Shown here: piece after piece, positions 6,178-8,004 of the stretch | Position numbering within the stretch: the first letter of the stretch is position 1 | Layout: every line of letters starts with the position of its first letter | Origin: VYFG01 sp964403545 | Lineage (GTDB): Bacteria > Pseudomonadota > Gammaproteobacteria > Arenicellales > Poriferihabitantaceae | DNA: 8,004 nt | NCBI GenBank assembly: GCA_964403545.1 | Contig: CAYOGN010000122.1 | Location: 1-8,004 of the forward strand | Direction of reading: 5' to 3' | Translations under genes and position numbers: made by a program | The notes under the pieces: generated by a model | Seen by the model: the letters and a program-made list of their open reading frames with translations, nothing else | What the model was told of the DNA's origin: nothing | Database searches by the model: none

Positions 6178-6483
6178 ATGAAACAACCGGTTTTGACTTT
6201 ACAAGCGCTCACCGATCAACTCGAAGAGCTCAACTCCCTTGCTGACTCTCCCTGGGAGATTATCAACCAGAAGCTACACAAAACATTTGTATTCAAGAAC
6301 TTCATCCAGGCATTTGGCTTCATGACACAGTCGGCGATTGTGGCTGAGAAATTAAATCACCACCCGGAGTGGAGCAACGTATATAAAACTGTAAACGTAA
6401 ACCTCGTCACCCATGACAGCGGTGGCATAACGCTGCTCGACTTTGAACTTGCCAGCAAGATGGAACAATTAAGTAGCCTCTGA
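6178..6483 (+). CDS. phhB: Pterin-4a-carbinolamine dehydratase (DCoH/PhhB family)
   Basis: The enzyme dehydrates 4a-hydroxytetrahydropterin, recycling the pterin cofactor of aromatic amino acid hydroxylases (EC 4.2.1.96). The 101-residue length is typical. The family signature is complete: Glu57, His61-His62-Pro63, Tyr69, His79 and Asp88 fall at the expected spacing within the segment EKLNHHPEW to LLDFELA. His61, His62 and His79 are the active-site histidines by family knowledge. The gene starts 37 bases after the dehydrogenase gene and ends 10 bases before the next one, so the three may form one transcript. No phenylalanine hydroxylase (phhA) is in the window, so the partner is either elsewhere or absent; orphan copies are common, including ones suggested to act in molybdopterin metabolism. 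The Shine-Dalgarno region is weak. Confidence 0.93.
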   Translation: MKQPVLTLQALTDQLEELNSLADSPWEIINQKLHKTFVFKNFIQAFGFMTQSAIVAEKLNHHPEWSNVYKTVNVNLVTHDSGGITLLDFELASKMEQLSSL

Positions 6484-6493
6484 ATTCATACTG

Positions 6494-8004
6494 TTGAATC
6501 GATCCATACCACTAGTGCATGAAGTAACAGAGCAATTACAAAATGGCTCAGTACTGATTACTGCTACCAATCGTCTGACCCGGGAATTTCGCGAACGATT
6601 TAACCAGCATCTACTCGACCAGGGCAGATTGGCCTGGGAGTCTGCCCGTATTCTTCCTTTTGAATCCTGGATTTATACCCTGTGGCAGAACATTCGATCG
6701 CTACAGCCGGAGCCCGGCAACCCAGCCTCACTCCCGGGTCAGCGCACTTTTGACCACATTGTACTCACACCGCTGCAAAGCCAGCTCCTGTGGGAACAAA
6801 TCATCATCGATGATATAGCAAGATTTACTCGTGATACACAGCCACTTTGGAATGTCCCGGCAACAGTCAAAATGGCAATGACCGGGTGGCAGATATCACG
6901 GCAGTGGGAAATTTCAATTCGAGACTGTGAACAGTCTTTTCTCCCGGACCATCGCAGTTTTGTTCGCTGGGCCAGGCAATATCAAAAGCAATGTGACGAC
7001 AAAAACTGGATTGATAAATTTGAACTGATAAATTCGATAATCGAATACGTTGACCAGGGAAACAAGCTGGATACGCCGCCTTTGATCTGGACTGGTTTCG
7101 ACCGCTTTACAACACAGCAGCAACAACTTATTGACAGCCTCCGAAAATCCGGTGCGCCGCTGTCAATTCACTGCAGGGGAGCGGCTGATAAAACTCCCGG
7201 GATTGATTGTCGTGAGTACGACAGCGAGTATTCCCAGTGGCTTGCAGCTGCTCGCTGGGCAAAGGAAAAACTGGATTGCGACCCGGACCAGAGAATCGCC
7301 ATCGTAACTCCCGTGCTGGATAAATCACGAAACATCATTGATTACTCATTGAGCCAGGTGCTATCCCCAGCCCATATAGCCAACCCGGGTAGCTCCCGCG
7401 AAAAACCTTTTCACCTGTCGCTGGGCGAGAAGTTGGCACACGCCCCTGTGGTCGATGCAGCCCTGCTGTTGCTGTCACTCGCTGTGGACAAGGAGCTTCG
7501 GTATTCAACCATCAGCGAAACCATATTATGTCCATTCATAGCTGCCGCAGACAGTGAATCCCACGCGAGGAACAAGCTGGAGTACTGGTGCAGGCGGAAG
7601 CTTCCCTACAGAATGCCGCTATCTGATTTTCTGGGAACCCTGCAACACTCGAAATCCCGACCGGCTACGCCTGTTTTGCTGGAAAAATTGAATACCGGTT
7701 GTGATCTGCTGAGTTCCTTCGACAGTACCAAGCCGTTTTCTTACTGGTCAGAATTGATTTTATCCTGGTTGAATGTGTTTGGTTGGCCCGGAGAGCGTGG
7801 GTTATCGAGCAGGGAATTCCAGACTGCTGATGCATTCAGGCAAGAAGTTTCGGCATTACACTCCCTCGATTTGGTCACCGGCCCGCAAACCGCAGAATCT
7901 GTGTTCTCGATACTGAGTCAGCGCCTGAAAGAAAAGCCTTTTGAACCCGAGTCCCCCGATGTAAACATTGAAGTGCTGGGCATTCTGGAATCTGCAGGAA
8001 TCAA
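6494..8004 (+). CDS. AddB-like probable DNA repair protein (PD-(D/E)XK superfamily), N-terminal part
   Basis: An uninterrupted frame runs from the phhB end to the right edge (503 whole codons), so the gene is partial at its 3' end. It resembles the gammaproteobacterial 'probable DNA repair protein' family (TIGR03623, about 900 residues, related to AddB). Features recognised from that family are ITATNRLTREFRERF near residues 22-36, ILPFESWIYTLW at about 53-64, LTPLQSQLLWEQII, IWTGFDRFTTQQQ, YSQWLAAARWAKEKL near 247, IAIVTP at 268-273 and VLGILESAGI at 494-503. The expected C-terminal nuclease motif would lie beyond the window. No Walker A motif is seen. The frame contains no ATG before the conserved start region; TTG at 6494 is the best start, with CTG 6491 and GTG 6515 as alternatives. 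It starts 10 bases after phhB. Confidence 0.82.
   Translation, partial: MNRSIPLVHEVTEQLQNGSVLITATNRLTREFRERFNQHLLDQGRLAWESARILPFESWIYTLWQNIRSLQPEPGNPASLPGQRTFDHIVLTPLQSQLLWEQIIIDDIARFTRDTQPLWNVPATVKMAMTGWQISRQWEISIRDCEQSFLPDHRSFVRWARQYQKQCDDKNWIDKFELINSIIEYVDQGNKLDTPPLIWTGFDRFTTQQQQLIDSLRKSGAPLSIHCRGAADKTPGIDCREYDSEYSQWLAAARWAKEKLDCDPDQRIAIVTPVLDKSRNIIDYSLSQVLSPAHIANPGSSREKPFHLSLGEKLAHAPVVDAALLLLSLAVDKELRYSTISETILCPFIAAADSESHARNKLEYWCRRKLPYRMPLSDFLGTLQHSKSRPATPVLLEKLNTGCDLLSSFDSTKPFSYWSELILSWLNVFGWPGERGLSSREFQTADAFRQEVSALHSLDLVTGPQTAESVFSILSQRLKEKPFEPESPDVNIEVLGILESAGI

Noticed and set aside
5616..6212. 198-codon minus-strand open frame opposite the dehydrogenase gene
   Set aside because: It overlaps the conserved SDR and the start of phhB in antisense, with no family resemblance.
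6474..6484. AGCCTCTGAA near the phhB stop resembles the end of the palindromic element
   Set aside because: Only about 10 bases match, lying in coding sequence with no inverted partner nearby, so it is probably chance.
1..8004. CRISPR array, tRNA, rRNA, riboswitch or prophage genes
   Set aside because: No regularly spaced repeats, cloverleaf sequences, rRNA segments or phage-type proteins were seen on either strand.

Overview
The window reads as a piece of a gammaproteobacterial chromosome of moderate GC content. The protein sequences (HslVU, SspAB, cytochrome bc1 subunits with a PVWY Qo motif, a pterin dehydratase, and an AddB-like probable repair protein) are all of the gammaproteobacterial type. 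The linkage petA-petB-petC-sspA-sspB is a known arrangement in that class. No species can be named from the sequence alone. Almost everything here is core metabolism and protein quality control; I found no defence island, phage, CRISPR array, RNA gene or obviously new multi-gene system.

Layout. Bases 1-1055, minus strand: hslV followed by the 5' part of hslU, overlapping as ATGA. They are preceded by a very good match to a heat-shock (sigma-32) promoter at about 1094-1121. Bases 1163-1621, minus: sspB. Bases 1651-1818: a 168-bp palindromic mobile-type element inserted between sspB and sspA. Bases 1856-2491, minus: sspA. Bases 2522-5084, minus: petA (Rieske), petB (cytochrome b) and petC (cytochrome c1), joined by 1-base stop/start overlaps. 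Bases 5085-5324: an AT-rich divergent intergenic region with an extended -10 promoter facing petA. Bases 5325-6140, plus: a short-chain dehydrogenase/reductase. Bases 6178-6483, plus: pterin-4a-carbinolamine dehydratase. Bases 6494-8004 and beyond, plus: the N-terminal 503 residues of an AddB-like probable DNA repair protein, apparently starting at TTG.

How the genes fit together. petABC encodes the complete three-subunit quinol:cytochrome c oxidoreductase. Co-transcribed downstream are sspA (RNA-polymerase-associated, GST-fold) and sspB (ClpXP adaptor). Next comes the separate ATP-dependent protease HslUV under its own probable heat-shock promoter, so a respiratory operon runs into a stress and proteolysis block. 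The palindromic element sits inside this transcription unit, 29 bases upstream of the sspB start, and is the most unusual item in the window. The three plus-strand genes on the right are closely spaced but functionally unrelated as far as can be seen.
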